Shown here piece by piece: positions 14,021 to 23,197 of a DNA stretch of 64,000 nt. Each line of letters starts with the position of its first letter. The first letter of the stretch is position 1. The notes under the pieces are model-generated. The model made no database searches and was not told where the DNA came from. It saw only the letters and a program-made list of their open reading frames with translations. This DNA is from Staphylococcus epidermidis. Lineage in GTDB: Bacteria; Bacillota; Bacilli; Staphylococcales; Staphylococcaceae. The stretch lies in NCBI RefSeq assembly GCF_006742205.1, contig NZ_AP019721.1, positions 1,488,001-1,552,000 on the forward strand, written 5' to 3'. Position numbers and translations under genes: made by a program.

Positions 14021-15145
14021 TTACCCCTCCCTATCCAATATAAAACTTAACAAGTGCTTTATTTTGTCTGATTGAACTTGACTCAGATGTTGATCTGTCA
14101 TATTTTTATAAAAATTTTCTATAATTGTCTGATCATCTTGTTTTTTGATTTCAACATGGCTAAAATTCTCACTATGATCAAATACTACATTCGATAGTGC
14201 TAATATATTGGGATAAATTTGTTTCAGTTTCATCATTGGATCAGTAATATGAGAAACATTCGTTAACTTAAAATGAAAATAATTATTTTTATTTTTTACT
14301 TTAATTCTTTCTTGAATAATATCCTCATAATCACCTTCAATAACTTCTAGTTCTCTTAGAGGTTTTAAAGGAACGAAGGTTTCATTTAATAGTTGGTTGT
14401 TTTCAATATCAAGAACTCTATATCCTTTAGATTGATTTACTTCAGAGAAAGAGTATTGCAAAATCGAACCGCTATATTTGATAAAAGAGTTATTTATACT
14501 AAATGGATGATGTAGGTGCCCGAGCATTACATAATCAAACAACCGAAAAGAATGCATATCAACTGATTCTACTGTTCCAATAGTTAATGGTCTTTCTGAA
14601 TCTGAAGTTTTACCGCCCTCAATAGTTAAATGACCAATTAATATATTCACCTTATTATTATCTATGGAACTAGACATTTGCTCTAAGCATTCGTTTAATG
14701 CTTGTTGATATGTTTCTATTTGCTTATCTTTAAAATAATTTTGTACTTCACTCACAGTTGCGAAAGGTAAAGTGAAAAATTGAACACCACTCAATTCTAT
14801 TGGATCATCAATATTTTCTAGTTGAGTTCTTATGTAAAGTTGATTATTCTCAAACCATTTAGAGCCATAATTCAATCTTTCCCTACCATCATGGTTACCG
14901 CTTATCATGATTATTGGAATTTTAAGTTCTATATTTAGGTATTCAATAGTCTCTTCAAGTAAACCTATCGCTTCTTTACTTGGATATGAGGTATCATACA
15001 AATCACCTGCAATTACTATTAAATCTGGCTGTTCTTTCTCCATATGTTGTTTAAACTGAGTTAAAATATATTTTTGATCTTCAAGCAATTGTTTTCCATT
15101 TAAAATTTTACCCAGATGCCAATCAGCGGTATGTACAATTTTCAT
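14021..15145 (-). CDS. sbcD: Exonuclease SbcCD, subunit D
   Basis: SbcD is the Mre11-type metallophosphoesterase subunit. In its 374 residues the metal-binding motifs appear in order: TADWHLGK (6-13), GDLYD (47-51), GNHDGRE (83-89), GHLT and GHLHHP further on. ATCAGGAGGATAATT gives a strong ribosome site for the ATG. It is first in the sbcDC operon; a 13/14 LexA box lies 16 bases upstream of the start. Confidence 0.96.
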
Positions 15146-15161
15146 AATTATCCTCCTGATA

Positions 15162-15175
15162 AGAACGTTTGTTCG
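15162..15175 (-). promoter_or_regulatory. LexA (SOS) box upstream of sbcD
   Basis: The minus strand reads CGAACAAACGTTCT, matching CGAACRNRYGTTYG at all but the last base. It lies between the promoter region and the ribosome site of sbcD. sbcDC belongs to the S. aureus SOS set. Confidence 0.75.
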
Positions 15176-15215
15176 TTTTAATTCTATATGCTTTTTTTAT
15201 CTTTTTCAAGTAAAA

Positions 15216-15245
15216 AACCACCTATCAAGATAATGATAAGTGGTT
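15216..15245 (-). terminator. Terminator of the CcdC-like gene
   Basis: AACCACCTATCA and TGATAAGTGGTT pair with one G-U. On the minus strand a T-run (TTTTTTAC) follows, starting 8 bases after the stop at 15253. Confidence 0.85.
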
Positions 15246-15252
15246 AAATATA

Positions 15253-15741
15253 TTACTTAATAAGATTCTTTTGCAATTTTTTATATTTATAAAGCATTGC
15301 ACATCTCCAAGGTACTATCATACAAAATGCGAGTAAAAAAAACATACCAGCAATTTCACCTGGATCAATTTCGCTACTTATAAATATTTTAATAACTGTT
15401 CTTATTATTAATAATGATATTAAAATAATTGGAAATGCTTTAGACCGTTTCATATAAATATTATCATCTTTAACTTCGAATCTAGAAGTCCAGATTAAAA
15501 CAGTAGAAAACAAAACACCTAATATCAATGATTCTAACATTTCCATACCAGTTAATCGAAAGTATGGTACCACATACATCAATGCACCGGTAGCCATGAA
15601 AAATGGTGGTAAGATAATTTTCTTTTCATTGACTGGAAACTGTTGTGCTTTCATTCTTATCACTATAACGACAGCACCCATTAGAAATGCAAATACAATG
15701 GAAAAGACTAAATAAGTCAAATTGACACCCTCTTTTGACAT
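15253..15741 (-). CDS. CcdC-family membrane protein
   Basis: A 162-residue protein with about five transmembrane helices: near residues 8-28, 45-60, 68-85, 103-120 and 130-145. It ends in a Lys-rich tail. The pattern, including PPFFMATGALMYVVPYFR near residues 45-62, matches Bacillus CcdC-type proteins, named for their place beside a cytochrome-c biogenesis gene but of unknown function. The first codons MSKEGVNLT follow AAGAGGGTG-like bases weakly. It stands alone, with its own terminator. Confidence 0.75.
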   Translation of the reverse strand: MSKEGVNLTYLVFSIVFAFLMGAVVIVIRMKAQQFPVNEKKIILPPFFMATGALMYVVPYFRLTGMEMLESLILGVLFSTVLIWTSRFEVKDDNIYMKRSKAFPIILISLLIIRTVIKIFISSEIDPGEIAGMFFLLAFCMIVPWRCAMLYKYKKLQKNLIK

Positions 15742-15892
15742 AAACTTATTCGCTTAAATAATCATTTGATAGTATATCATTATCACTATAAAATTGACAC
15801 TTTAAACGTTCAATTTTTAACATTTAAATACATATATAGTATTTAATTCATTACTAGAACATAAAATTAATATATTAATAATAATAAAAAAA

Positions 15893-15929
15893 GAGCGCTA
15901 CAGTTATTCGATAAGTTTCTGTAACACTC
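15893..15929 (-). terminator. Terminator of the YneF-like gene
   Basis: GAGCGCTACAG and CTGTAACACTC pair over 11 bp with two G-U pairs in the minus-strand RNA, followed by a T-run. Confidence 0.8.
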
Positions 15930-15951
15930 GTTAATATAATGTCTATGAACC

Positions 15952-16179
15952 TTACATTTTTTGATTCATATTTTTATTCATCATTGTCATCATTTGATTA
16001 ATTTTCTTTTGAGATGGTTTTTGTCCCATTTGCATCATCATCATACGTAGCATTTCCTCATTGATAGGTGGATTTTTCTTTAAGTAATCTTTCATATATT
16101 TTCTAGCTAATAAGAAACCACCAATTAAACCTGCAATAAGTGCTATAACGATTAGAATAATTGCTACCCAAATTGCCAT
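15952..16179 (-). CDS. UPF0154 (YneF-like) small membrane protein
   Basis: The 75 residues have one N-terminal transmembrane helix (residues 3-25, with a [12 protein letters not shown] end) and a Met-rich cytoplasmic tail ([19 protein letters not shown]). This is the UPF0154/YneF signature, including [14 protein letters not shown]. Function is unknown. It lies downstream of tkt on the same strand, as yneF does near tkt in other Bacilli. GAAAGCGGGTGAAAC provides a ribosome site. Confidence 0.88.
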   Translation of the reverse strand: MAIWVAIILIVIALIAGLIGGFLLARKYMKDYLKKNPPINEEMLRMMMMQMGQKPSQKKINQMMTMMNKNMNQKM

Positions 16180-16323
16180 TGTTTCACCCGCTTTCTTTAT
16201 CCTTATGCATTTTACTAAATTCGTTCTGTTATTTCAAGACATTCTTGAATAATAACGATTAGTACTCCAATTATTATCATAACAAAGCCAAAGATATTAT
16301 TAAATTCTATTTTAAAATCTAAA

Positions 16324-16356
16324 AGGTTACTAACCAAATTTGATGGTTAGTAACCT
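16324..16356 (-). terminator. Terminator of tkt
   Basis: AGGTTACTAACCA and TGGTTAGTAACCT form a perfect 13-bp stem with a short loop, 30 bases after the tkt stop on the minus strand. Confidence 0.85.
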
Positions 16357-16385
16357 AAAAAGTTCAACTAAATCATTGTCTAGAT

Positions 16386-18374
16386 TTATAATGAACGGAC
16401 TTGTTTTAAAATATTTTCTTTAGTGAATCCATACTTTTCAACTACTAAATCTCCAGGAGCACTAGCGCCAAAACTATTTATACCAATGACTTTACCTTCA
16501 ATTCCAACATATTTATGCCAACCAAGTGGTGATGCCATTTCGATAGCTATACGTTTAGTAACATCAGAAGGTAAAATTGATTCTTTATATTCAGAAGATT
16601 GTTGTTCAAATGCGTACCAGTTTGGCATAGAAATAACTCGTACACCTTTACCTTGTTGCTCTAATTCTTTTGCGGCTTCTACAGCTAAATTAACTTCTGA
16701 TCCAGATGCCAATAATAAATATTCAAGTTGTTGTTCTGTTTCAAAAACAATATATGCGCCTTTTCTCACACCATTTTCAACTGTTTGTTTATCAACATCC
16801 AAAGTTGGTAAATTTTGACGAGTTAACACTAATGATGTTGGTGTGTGTTCTGATTCAAGTGCAACTTCCCAAGCTACACGTGTTTCATTACCATCAGCTG
16901 GACGAATAACATTCATGTTAGGAATAGCACGAAGACCTGCTAATTGTTCAATAGGTTCGTGTGTAGGGCCATCTTCACCTACAGCAATTGAATCATGAGT
17001 AAAGATGAACGTTGAATTGAGTCCCATGATTGATGATAATCGTAAAGCTGGTTTTAGGTAATCACTGAATACAAAGAATGTTGCTGCATATGGATGAAGT
17101 CCACCATGTGCTGCCATGCCGTTTATTGCTGCTCCCATTGCAAATTCACGTACACCAAACCATACGTTTTTACCTTCTGGAGTATCTTTATTATAATCTT
17201 TAGCTTCTTTAACGTTAGATTTATTTGAACCTGCTAAGTCTGCTGATCCACCAAAGAATGAAGGTACAAACTCGCTTAATTTTTGAATTATTTCTCCTGA
17301 ATCAGCTCTAGAAGCACCACTGTGATTTAAATCATATTCTGGTAAGGCATCAGCGTAATTATTTGGTAACTTACCACTCATTGCTAATTTAAATTCTTCA
17401 GCTAATTCCGGATAGGCTTCACTATAATTTTTAAGCATATTATTCCAAGCCTCTTCATTTTCATTTGCACGTTTTAACATTGTTGATTTAAATATTTCGT
17501 ATACATCTTCAGGAACATTAAAACGTTTTTCAGGATCTAATCCATATTCTTTAAATGTAAGTGCACGTTCTTCTTCACCAAGTGGGGCACCATGAACTCC
17601 ATTTGAACCAGCTTTATTAGGAGAACCAAAACCGATAATAGTTTTAACTTCGATAATAGTAGGTCCTTGTTGTGATTTAGCTTGAGTGATTGCATTATCA
17701 ATCTCATCTAAATCGTTACCATTTTCAACTAGAATATAGTTCCAACCATAGGCTTCGAAACGCTGTTTTGTATCTTCAGAAAATGATTTATCTAAATCTC
17801 CATCTAAAGATATATCATTTGAATCATAAAGGACAATTAATTTATCTAACTGATTATGACCTGCAAAAGATGCAGCTTCATGTGAGATACCTTCCATTAA
17901 GTCACCATCTGACGCTAATACATAAGTGTAATGATTAACTATATCAAATTGGTCCTTATTAAATTTACCTGCTAAATGACTTTCTGCTAACGCCATCCCT
18001 ACAGACATGGCAAAACCTTGACCTAATGGACCAGTAGTAACTTCTACGCCATCAGTATGTCTATATTCTGGATGTCCAGGCGTCTTCGAACCCCATTGTC
18101 TAAATTGTTTAAGTTCTTCAAGTTCTAAACTACCAGAGACATGTAATAAGCTATACAATAAAGCCGAACCATGACCTGCTGATAGAATAAATCTATCTCT
18201 ATTAAAAAAATCTTTAGATTGAGGGTTAAAATTAAGGTGGCGCGTCCATAAAGTATACGCCATAGGTGCTGCTCCCATAGGTAATCCAGGGTGTCCTGAA
18301 TTTGCTTTTTCGATTGCATCAATGCTTAAAGCACGTATCGTATCTATAGCTAATTGATCTTTTTCATTAAACAT
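16386..18374 (-). CDS. tkt: Transketolase
   Basis: Transketolase moves two-carbon units between sugar phosphates in the pentose phosphate pathway using thiamine diphosphate. The 662 residues have the family layout: [14 protein letters not shown] near 27-40, [14 protein letters not shown] near 114-127, the ThDP-binding [13 protein letters not shown] near 156-168, and the transketolase motif in the second domain ([20 protein letters not shown] near 463-482). GGGAAGACACAACG precedes the ATG. It stands alone behind its own terminator. Confidence 0.97.
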   Translation of the reverse strand: MFNEKDQLAIDTIRALSIDAIEKANSGHPGLPMGAAPMAYTLWTRHLNFNPQSKDFFNRDRFILSAGHGSALLYSLLHVSGSLELEELKQFRQWGSKTPGHPEYRHTDGVEVTTGPLGQGFAMSVGMALAESHLAGKFNKDQFDIVNHYTYVLASDGDLMEGISHEAASFAGHNQLDKLIVLYDSNDISLDGDLDKSFSEDTKQRFEAYGWNYILVENGNDLDEIDNAITQAKSQQGPTIIEVKTIIGFGSPNKAGSNGVHGAPLGEEERALTFKEYGLDPEKRFNVPEDVYEIFKSTMLKRANENEEAWNNMLKNYSEAYPELAEEFKLAMSGKLPNNYADALPEYDLNHSGASRADSGEIIQKLSEFVPSFFGGSADLAGSNKSNVKEAKDYNKDTPEGKNVWFGVREFAMGAAINGMAAHGGLHPYAATFFVFSDYLKPALRLSSIMGLNSTFIFTHDSIAVGEDGPTHEPIEQLAGLRAIPNMNVIRPADGNETRVAWEVALESEHTPTSLVLTRQNLPTLDVDKQTVENGVRKGAYIVFETEQQLEYLLLASGSEVNLAVEAAKELEQQGKGVRVISMPNWYAFEQQSSEYKESILPSDVTKRIAIEMASPLGWHKYVGIEGKVIGINSFGASAPGDLVVEKYGFTKENILKQVRSL

Positions 18375-18605
18375 CGTTGTGTCTTCCCTTCTACAATTAA
18401 TATCTATTTTTAATTATAACTTATTTTATTTTAAAATGATAAAGAAAAATCAGATAAATTAGATCTAAGGATATAACTGGATTCAAACTATATACGTAGT
18501 TTAACTCCCTAAAAGTTAATTAAAAATAAATTATTTCTAAGTAAATCATCAATGACTACGAAAATTTTCAACTTATATATCAATGATGGGTCGAGCTCTA
18601 TTGTT

Positions 18606-18842
18606 TTATTTATTGTGTTTCTCTTCTTGTATCTTTTTTAACTTTTCAGGTGTCACATCATTTCCTTCAGGGTCAATGACCTTAGTATTTTCTATCTGTT
18701 GCTTAAACCCTTTTCTAAATTCTTCTAAATACTGTCTTCTTAATTTAGTCTGTTCTTTAGCCTCTTCATTGGTTAAGCCATGTTCTTTCTTTTTTCTGGC
18801 TAATTCATTTATTCTATCAATATTTAAATTTTCTTTACTCAT
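18606..18842 (-). CDS. DUF896 (YnzC-like) small protein
   Basis: I start this at ATG 18842 (MSKENLNIDRINELARKKKE), which has AGAGG six bases upstream; the longer frame to 18899 adds 19 unlike residues. The 78 residues are highly charged and helical, with the DUF896 core INELARKKKEHGLTNEEAKE, then LRRQYLEEFRKGFKQQ. In B. subtilis ynzC is in the SOS-controlled yneA operon. Here it likewise sits downstream of sosA on the same strand, separated by a hairpin. Function unknown. Confidence 0.88.
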   Translation of the reverse strand: MSKENLNIDRINELARKKKEHGLTNEEAKEQTKLRRQYLEEFRKGFKQQIENTKVIDPEGNDVTPEKLKKIQEEKHNK

Positions 18843-18954
18843 TTGAAACCTCTTTCTTAATGCATTAAATTTTATTATTGCTATCATAATAATTAACAAA
18901 TATTCTGTTAGTTTTAATAATACTTATTACTTGAGTAGAATATATCAAAAAAAT

Positions 18955-18978
18955 AAGCATAACCAAATTGTTACGCTC
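18955..18978 (-). terminator. Terminator of sosA
   Basis: AAGCATAAC and GTTACGCTC pair (one G-U) on the minus strand, followed by TTATTTTTTTG, 24 bases after the sosA stop. Confidence 0.65.
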
Positions 18979-19002
18979 ATTTTACAGTAGATAATATGAA
19001 AG

Positions 19003-19236
19003 TTAATTAACTAATGCGAACACAGACTGATCATTCTGTTCGCTATTTTGTTTGTCTTTATAGTTTTGAGTAGTTCCTTGTTGATTATGTTGATGAATCT
19101 TGTGGTCAGTCATTTCGTACGTTTGTTCTGATTGAGCACCTTGGTTAACGCTTAAAAAGAAAGTTGAAAAAATAATACAAGATACTATTACTATTGTCAT
19201 ATATGTTAAAAATTTATATTTGTATTTTAAAATCAT
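19003..19236 (-). CDS. sosA: SOS-induced cell division inhibitor SosA
   Basis: The 77 residues have one N-terminal transmembrane helix (residues 11-29, [20 protein letters not shown]) and a Gln/Asn-rich extracellular part ending in SVFALVN. It is divergent from lexA, the position of SosA in staphylococci and of the unrelated YneA in Bacillus. SosA stops division during DNA damage. Its C-terminal segment is needed for turnover. LexA boxes in the shared gap predict SOS induction. AGGAGTGATATTGG precedes the ATG. Confidence 0.9.
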   Translation of the reverse strand: MILKYKYKFLTYMTIVIVSCIIFSTFFLSVNQGAQSEQTYEMTDHKIHQHNQQGTTQNYKDKQNSEQNDQSVFALVN

Positions 19237-19250
19237 CCAATATCACTCCT

Positions 19251-19264
19251 AGAACATTTGTTTG
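19251..19264 (-). promoter_or_regulatory. LexA box 1, sosA side
   Basis: AGAACATTTGTTTG, read CAAACAAATGTTCT on minus, fits the LexA consensus with one terminal mismatch. It lies 15 bases before the sosA start, suited to repressing sosA. Confidence 0.75.
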
Positions 19265-19308
19265 TATAAGTAATTTATCAGAACATAAATTCTGTGTCAA
19301 CAACATTA

Positions 19309-19322
19309 CGAACAAATGTTTG
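19309..19322 (+). promoter_or_regulatory. LexA box 2, lexA side
   Basis: CGAACAAATGTTTG fits CGAACRNRYGTTYG at every position. Its end overlaps the -35 of the lexA promoter, so LexA represses its own gene. A weaker site-like AGAACATAAATTCT lies between the two boxes at 19280-19293. Confidence 0.85.
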
Positions 19323-19348
19323 TTAGAAAATGTAATTAATGATATAAT
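19320..19348 (+). promoter_or_regulatory. lexA promoter
   Basis: TTGTTA (19320-19325) and TATAAT (19343-19348) are separated by 17 bases. The -35 is partly inside LexA box 2. The start codon follows 31 bases after the -10. Confidence 0.75.
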
Positions 19349-19379
19349 AATCTCAAACAACAATAAGGAGTGCCTATTT

Positions 19380-20000
19380 ATGAGAGAACTCACTAAGCGA
19401 CAAAGTGAAATATATGATTATATTAAGAAAATTGTTCAAACAAAAGGTTATCCACCAAGTGTTCGAGAAATTGGCGAAGCTGTCGGTTTAGCTTCAAGTT
19501 CTACAGTACATGGACATTTATCTAGATTAGAAGAAAAAGGATATATAAGAAGAGATCCTACTAAACCTAGAGCTATCGAGATAGTTAGTGAACAATTAGA
19601 TGAGGTAAATGTAGAGGAAACAATACATGTTCCGGTTATCGGTAAAGTTACAGCCGGCGTTCCAATTACAGCTGTAGAAAATATAGAAGAATATTTTCCA
19701 CTACCAGAGCACTTAACTTCAACACATAACAGCGATATATTTATTTTAAATGTAGTTGGGGAAAGTATGATTGAAGCTGGAATATTAGATGGCGACAAAG
19801 TAATTGTACGAAGTCAAACTATTGCTGAAAATGGTGATATTATAGTAGCTATGACTGAAGATGAAGAAGCTACTGTTAAACGCTTCTATAAAGAAAAAAA
19901 TCGTTATAGACTACAACCTGAAAATAGTACTATGGAGCCTATTTACTTAGATAATGTCATTGTAGTAGGTAAAGTAATAGGATTATATAGAGAAATGTAA
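19380..20000 (+). CDS. lexA: SOS repressor LexA
   Basis: LexA represses DNA-damage genes and cleaves itself when RecA is activated. I start at ATG 19380 ([15 protein letters not shown]), which has AAGGAG upstream and the family start; the open frame runs 62 codons further up only by chance. The 206 residues have the winged-helix DNA-binding domain ([20 protein letters not shown] near 27-46), the Ala-Gly cleavage site in GKVTAGVPI, the catalytic Ser in [10 protein letters not shown] and the Lys in [10 protein letters not shown]. Confidence 0.97.
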   Translation: MRELTKRQSEIYDYIKKIVQTKGYPPSVREIGEAVGLASSSTVHGHLSRLEEKGYIRRDPTKPRAIEIVSEQLDEVNVEETIHVPVIGKVTAGVPITAVENIEEYFPLPEHLTSTHNSDIFILNVVGESMIEAGILDGDKVIVRSQTIAENGDIIVAMTEDEEATVKRFYKEKNRYRLQPENSTMEPIYLDNVIVVGKVIGLYREM

Positions 20001-20072
20001 TAAATTTATAATCAATATCTTATTTTTAAGTGTAGGCCTCCTTATATTTTTTATATGGTTTAAAAAACAAAT

Positions 20073-20102
20073 ACCCTAGGACAGCAACTGATGTCCTAGG
20101 GT
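20073..20102 (+). terminator. Terminator after lexA
   Basis: ACCCTAGGACA and TGTCCTAGGGT form a perfect 11-bp stem with an 8-base loop, followed by TATTTAAT. It may also serve as an end signal from the minus strand. Confidence 0.8.
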
Positions 20103-20197
20103 TATTTAATATATTAATTTCGATGCCAGTGTTAGTGTTAAGATAACGCTTTTATCAATTTTTTCACTCTAAACCACACCTGTTGCGAGAGAAAAAT

Positions 20198-20299
20198 TCA
20201 ATACAACTTCTGACCAACCGATTTTGTTTTTTTTTTCTTATCTAATATTTCTTTCACTTTTTCAAGTATATCAGTTTGTTTTTTATTTTTTTGCTTCAT
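20198..20299 (-). CDS. Possible 33-residue Lys-rich small protein
   Basis: An ATG at 20299 opens a short frame, M-KQKNKKQTDILEKVKEIL then a poly-Lys stretch, then SVGQKLY, ending TGA. AAGGA lies 11 bases upstream, slightly far. The first 20 residues could form an amphipathic helix. A run of 10 A bases makes the reading frame fragile, so this may be a remnant. It fills the gap between the CAP-domain gene and the lexA terminator. I do not recognise it. Confidence 0.3.
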   Translation of the reverse strand: MKQKNKKQTDILEKVKEILDKKKKTKSVGQKLY

Positions 20300-20353
20300 A
20301 TTTATCTACATCCTTACGGACTATATTTACCCATAAGTCATATATATAAACAT

Positions 20354-21379
20354 TTAACTTGTATAATTTTCGGTCCAAAAGGGTTGTCTTCGATCATTGA
20401 AATATACACCTACGCCCAAATAATCAAAATGGGTGTTTAAAATATTCTTTCTATGCCCCAATGAATTCATCAAACCTTCATGTGCATAGATACTATTCAA
20501 TTGTCCATATGCTAAGTTTTCTCCAGCAGCATTAAATTCTATTCCATCTTTTTTTAATCTATCAAAAGGAGAAAGTTTCTTTTGATTTACATGGTCAAAA
20601 TAATTATGCTTAACCATGTCAACACTATGCTTACGCGCAGTATGAGAAACATCCTTAGAATAATCTAATGTTTTTAAGCCATGCTGTTTTCTTTCAGCAT
20701 TGACAATGTCAAAATTTTGCAACTCAAAACTCTTTGCAAGTAATTTAGATGGTTTCCCATATTGATATCTTAATCGATTTTCCATTTTCTCACTAACTTG
20801 TAATAATGACTTCACACCATTATCTCTGTGCTTATCATAAAATACTGTGGTATAAATATGGTCTTTATGGAAAACATCATATTCATTACTTTTTACATCA
20901 AAACCAACTTTCCCTTTTTTTATAACTTGAATCGGGGGCCCATATCTTTCCCTAACAACATCTTTAGGAGTATCATACTTAATTTGAGATTTTGATGAAA
21001 TAAGATTTTGATTTGTATACAGTGCATTAACATGATTGTTAATATAACTCACCATCAAAAATTGATTATAATCATTTGAATAATATGTGTACCAATTTGT
21101 GCCATACACACTCGAAGTCATACGCTTATGTTGTCCCAATTGTGCTTCAACATCTTTTTTAGTCATATTCATCTGTATATTGTTGATTGCAAATTCTTGC
21201 TTTTTAGGAATCGCTAATTGAGTATTATCGTCATTTGAATCAGAATCAATCCATCGATTAATTTGATGACGTATATCATTTTGAGCTTTAATCATAAAAG
21301 TAGTTTCTTTGACTGGCGTAAAAATAACGATGCAAAGTAAAACTGTAATCAATAAAAGAAATCTTTTAATTGTATTCAC
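20354..21379 (-). CDS. Secreted or membrane-anchored CAP-domain protein
   Basis: The 341 residues start with a signal-anchor helix (residues 5-23, KRFLLLITVLLCIVIFTPV), followed by a CAP-associated N-terminal module and a C-terminal CAP/SCP domain near residues 220-341 (HNYFDHVNQKKLSPFDRLK, AAGENLAYGQ, SLGHRKNILN, YLGVGVYF). The conserved His/Glu cluster of CAP domains is present, but the activity of such proteins in Firmicutes is unsettled. The start is GTG, 14 bases after the guaC stop, with only a weak TAGG site; it may be coupled to guaC. Confidence 0.85.
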   Translation of the reverse strand: MNTIKRFLLLITVLLCIVIFTPVKETTFMIKAQNDIRHQINRWIDSDSNDDNTQLAIPKKQEFAINNIQMNMTKKDVEAQLGQHKRMTSSVYGTNWYTYYSNDYNQFLMVSYINNHVNALYTNQNLISSKSQIKYDTPKDVVRERYGPPIQVIKKGKVGFDVKSNEYDVFHKDHIYTTVFYDKHRDNGVKSLLQVSEKMENRLRYQYGKPSKLLAKSFELQNFDIVNAERKQHGLKTLDYSKDVSHTARKHSVDMVKHNYFDHVNQKKLSPFDRLKKDGIEFNAAGENLAYGQLNSIYAHEGLMNSLGHRKNILNTHFDYLGVGVYFNDRRQPFWTENYTS

Positions 21380-21392
21380 CTACTACTTTTTA

Positions 21393-22370
21393 CTAATCTC
21401 TATCACCATTAAAGATTGAATTTCTTACTATGACGTAATCAACTGTTCTTAATGACTTCAAGTCCTTTCCTCCTGCATATGAAATTGAACTCTGTAAATC
21501 TTGTTCCATTTCAGTAAGGGTATCTTTAAGAGATCCTTTGTGTTCTACAAACATTTTTTTACCTTCAACGTTCTTATGTTCACCTTTTTGATATTCTGAG
21601 GCACTACCAAAATATTCTTTATATTTTTTGCCATCTAGCTCGACGGTTTCACCCGGTGATTCCTCGTGGGCAGCAAATAAAGAGCCAATCATTACCATAG
21701 TGGCACCAAAACGAATTGATTTGGCTATATCACCGTGGGTTCTTAACCCTCCATCTGCAATAATAGGTTTTCTAGCTGCCTTATTACAAAGATTTAACGC
21801 AGAAAGTTGCCAACCTCCTGTACCAAATCCAGTTTTAATTTTAGTAATACATACTCTTCCTGGACCAATACCTACTTTTGTAGCATCTGCACCGGCATTC
21901 TCAAGTTCTCTTACTCCTTCAGGCGTCCCAACATTACCAGCTATCACAAAACTATTTGGTAAATGTTTTTTTATATGCTTAATCATATTTATAACTGAAT
22001 TTGAGTGACCATGAGCAATATCAATTGTTATATATTCTGGTATGAGCGATGAAGAAGCTAATTTTTCAATAAAATTAAATTCGTTTTCTTTAACTCCAAC
22101 AGAAATAGAAGCAAATAACCCTGCATGATGCATTTTTTTTATAAATGGAATTCTATTTTCTTCATTAAATCTATGCATGATATAAAAATAATCGTTTTCT
22201 GCAAACCATTGTGCAAGTTCTTCATTCATGACTGTTTGCATATTTGCTGGAACAACTGGCAATTTAAAAGTACGAGGCCCAAATTTAACCGAAGTATTAC
22301 ACTCAGATCTGCTTTCAACAATACATTTATTGGGAATTAATTGTATATCTTCATAATCAAAAATTTTCAT
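21393..22370 (-). CDS. guaC: GMP reductase
   Basis: GuaC reduces GMP to IMP with NADPH and release of ammonia, recycling guanine into the purine pool. The 325 residues form an IMPDH-type barrel without CBS domains, the length of the Gram-positive GuaC class. The nucleotide and catalytic loop [20 protein letters not shown] near residues 167-186 contains the catalytic Cys. [19 protein letters not shown] follows. AAGGGGTTAAAAAAG precedes the ATG. A short peptide frame lies directly upstream. Confidence 0.95.
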   Translation of the reverse strand: MKIFDYEDIQLIPNKCIVESRSECNTSVKFGPRTFKLPVVPANMQTVMNEELAQWFAENDYFYIMHRFNEENRIPFIKKMHHAGLFASISVGVKENEFNFIEKLASSSLIPEYITIDIAHGHSNSVINMIKHIKKHLPNSFVIAGNVGTPEGVRELENAGADATKVGIGPGRVCITKIKTGFGTGGWQLSALNLCNKAARKPIIADGGLRTHGDIAKSIRFGATMVMIGSLFAAHEESPGETVELDGKKYKEYFGSASEYQKGEHKNVEGKKMFVEHKGSLKDTLTEMEQDLQSSISYAGGKDLKSLRTVDYVIVRNSIFNGDRD

Positions 22371-22394
22371 CTTTTTTAACCCCTTACAATAGAA

Positions 22395-22457
22395 TTAATC
22401 TTCAAAATGTTTAATGAAAATACGAATAATACCTTTAATTTTGTAAAAATCATTCAT
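22395..22457 (-). CDS. Possible 20-residue leader or amphipathic peptide upstream of guaC
   Basis: ATG at 22457 with a good AAGGATG site 6-9 bases upstream opens MNDFYKIKGIIRIFIKHFED, stop TAA, ending 24 bases before guaC. It is helical, with alternating hydrophobic (Ile/Phe) and charged residues, in the size range of leader peptides and phenol-soluble modulins. I do not recognise it as a known family member. The next upstream ATG (22466) has no room for a ribosome site. Confidence 0.4.
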   Translation of the reverse strand: MNDFYKIKGIIRIFIKHFED

Positions 22458-22523
22458 ATTATTCATCCTTTTTAAATGTACATTGTTTTTCTTCTATTGT
22501 AAATGGACCTAAGTAGTAAATTT

Positions 22524-22793
22524 TTACCAACTAGATTTTTTTACACCTGGAATTTGACCTTTATGCGCATGTTCTCTAAATGCAATTCTAGACATTTCAA
22601 ATTTACGTAACACACCTCTAGGTCTACCAGTTACTTTACATCTTCTAGTTAATCTAGTTGGAGATGAATCTCTTGGCAACTTTCTTAATGCTTCATAGTC
22701 CCCTTTTGCTTTTAATTCTTTACGTAACTCGTAATATTTATTTACTAATTCTTGTCTTTTTTGTTCTTTTGCTATTTTAGATTTCTTCGCCAT
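22524..22793 (-). CDS. rpsN: 30S ribosomal protein S14, zinc-independent form
   Basis: The 89 residues lack the two CxxC zinc pairs of the 61-residue zinc-binding S14 and have the longer C-minus layout ([20 protein letters not shown] near 50-69, [20 protein letters not shown]). This is the paralogue used when zinc is scarce, freeing zinc from ribosomes. A near-perfect Zur box lies 20 bases upstream of the start, which supports that role. AGAAAGAGG precedes the ATG. Confidence 0.95.
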   Translation of the reverse strand: MAKKSKIAKEQKRQELVNKYYELRKELKAKGDYEALRKLPRDSSPTRLTRRCKVTGRPRGVLRKFEMSRIAFREHAHKGQIPGVKKSSW

Positions 22794-22813
22794 ATATTAT
22801 AACCTCTTTCTAC

Positions 22814-22834
22814 AAATCGTAATAATTACGTTTT
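22814..22834. promoter_or_regulatory. Zur box controlling rpsN
   Basis: AAATCGTAATAATTACGTTTT contains a perfect CGTAAT-A-ATTACG palindrome (22818-22830) and fits the Bacillus/Staphylococcus Zur consensus AAATCGTAATNATTACGATTT with two mismatches. It sits between the rpmG terminator and rpsN. Confidence 0.85.
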
Positions 22835-22898
22835 ATAGAATAACATATATTTCAAAATATACAAGTGAAAATTCTTCTAAGTACAAACTATAAAAAAA

Positions 22899-22923
22899 AC
22901 TCCCCTATGAGTTAAGGAGAGTT
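22899..22923 (-). terminator. Terminator of rpmG
   Basis: AACTCCCCT and AGGAGAGTT pair over 9 bp with one G-U in the minus-strand RNA, then a long T-run. It separates rpmG from the Zur-controlled rpsN. Confidence 0.75.
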
Positions 22924-22958
22924 TTCGTTTCAAATTGTCGTATTTGAAAGATAAGTAA

Positions 22959-23108
22959 TTATTTTGTTTCACGATGTAACGTATATTTATTTAATCTTGG
23001 ACAATATTTTTTCATTTCAATGCGTTCAGGATTATTACGTTTATTTTTAGTAGTAATATAGTTACGATCGCCACACTCTGTGCAAGCTAATGTAATATTT
23101 ACGCGCAC
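22959..23108 (-). CDS. rpmG: 50S ribosomal protein L33
   Basis: This gene was read directly on the minus strand: GTG start at 23108, 49 residues beginning [20 protein letters not shown] and ending KYTLHRETK, stop TAA. GAAAGGGTG lies 7 bases upstream of the start. The first CxxC (CTEC) is present; the second zinc pair is reduced to one Cys in KKYCPRL, as in common Gram-positive L33. It lies just upstream of rpsN but ends in its own terminator, so it is probably not under the Zur box. Confidence 0.93.
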
Positions 23109-23197
23109 GTTAAACACCCTTTCTAATGTTGTTAGGAATTCTTACGATTTAAGATTGTATCATATAATTCAGTGGTAAGCAATCTAAGAATTTTAGA

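Noticed and set aside
16423..16818. 131-codon plus-strand frame
   Set aside because: Antisense shadow of tkt; translation has no family pattern.
19448..19798. 116-codon minus-strand frame
   Set aside because: Antisense shadow of lexA.
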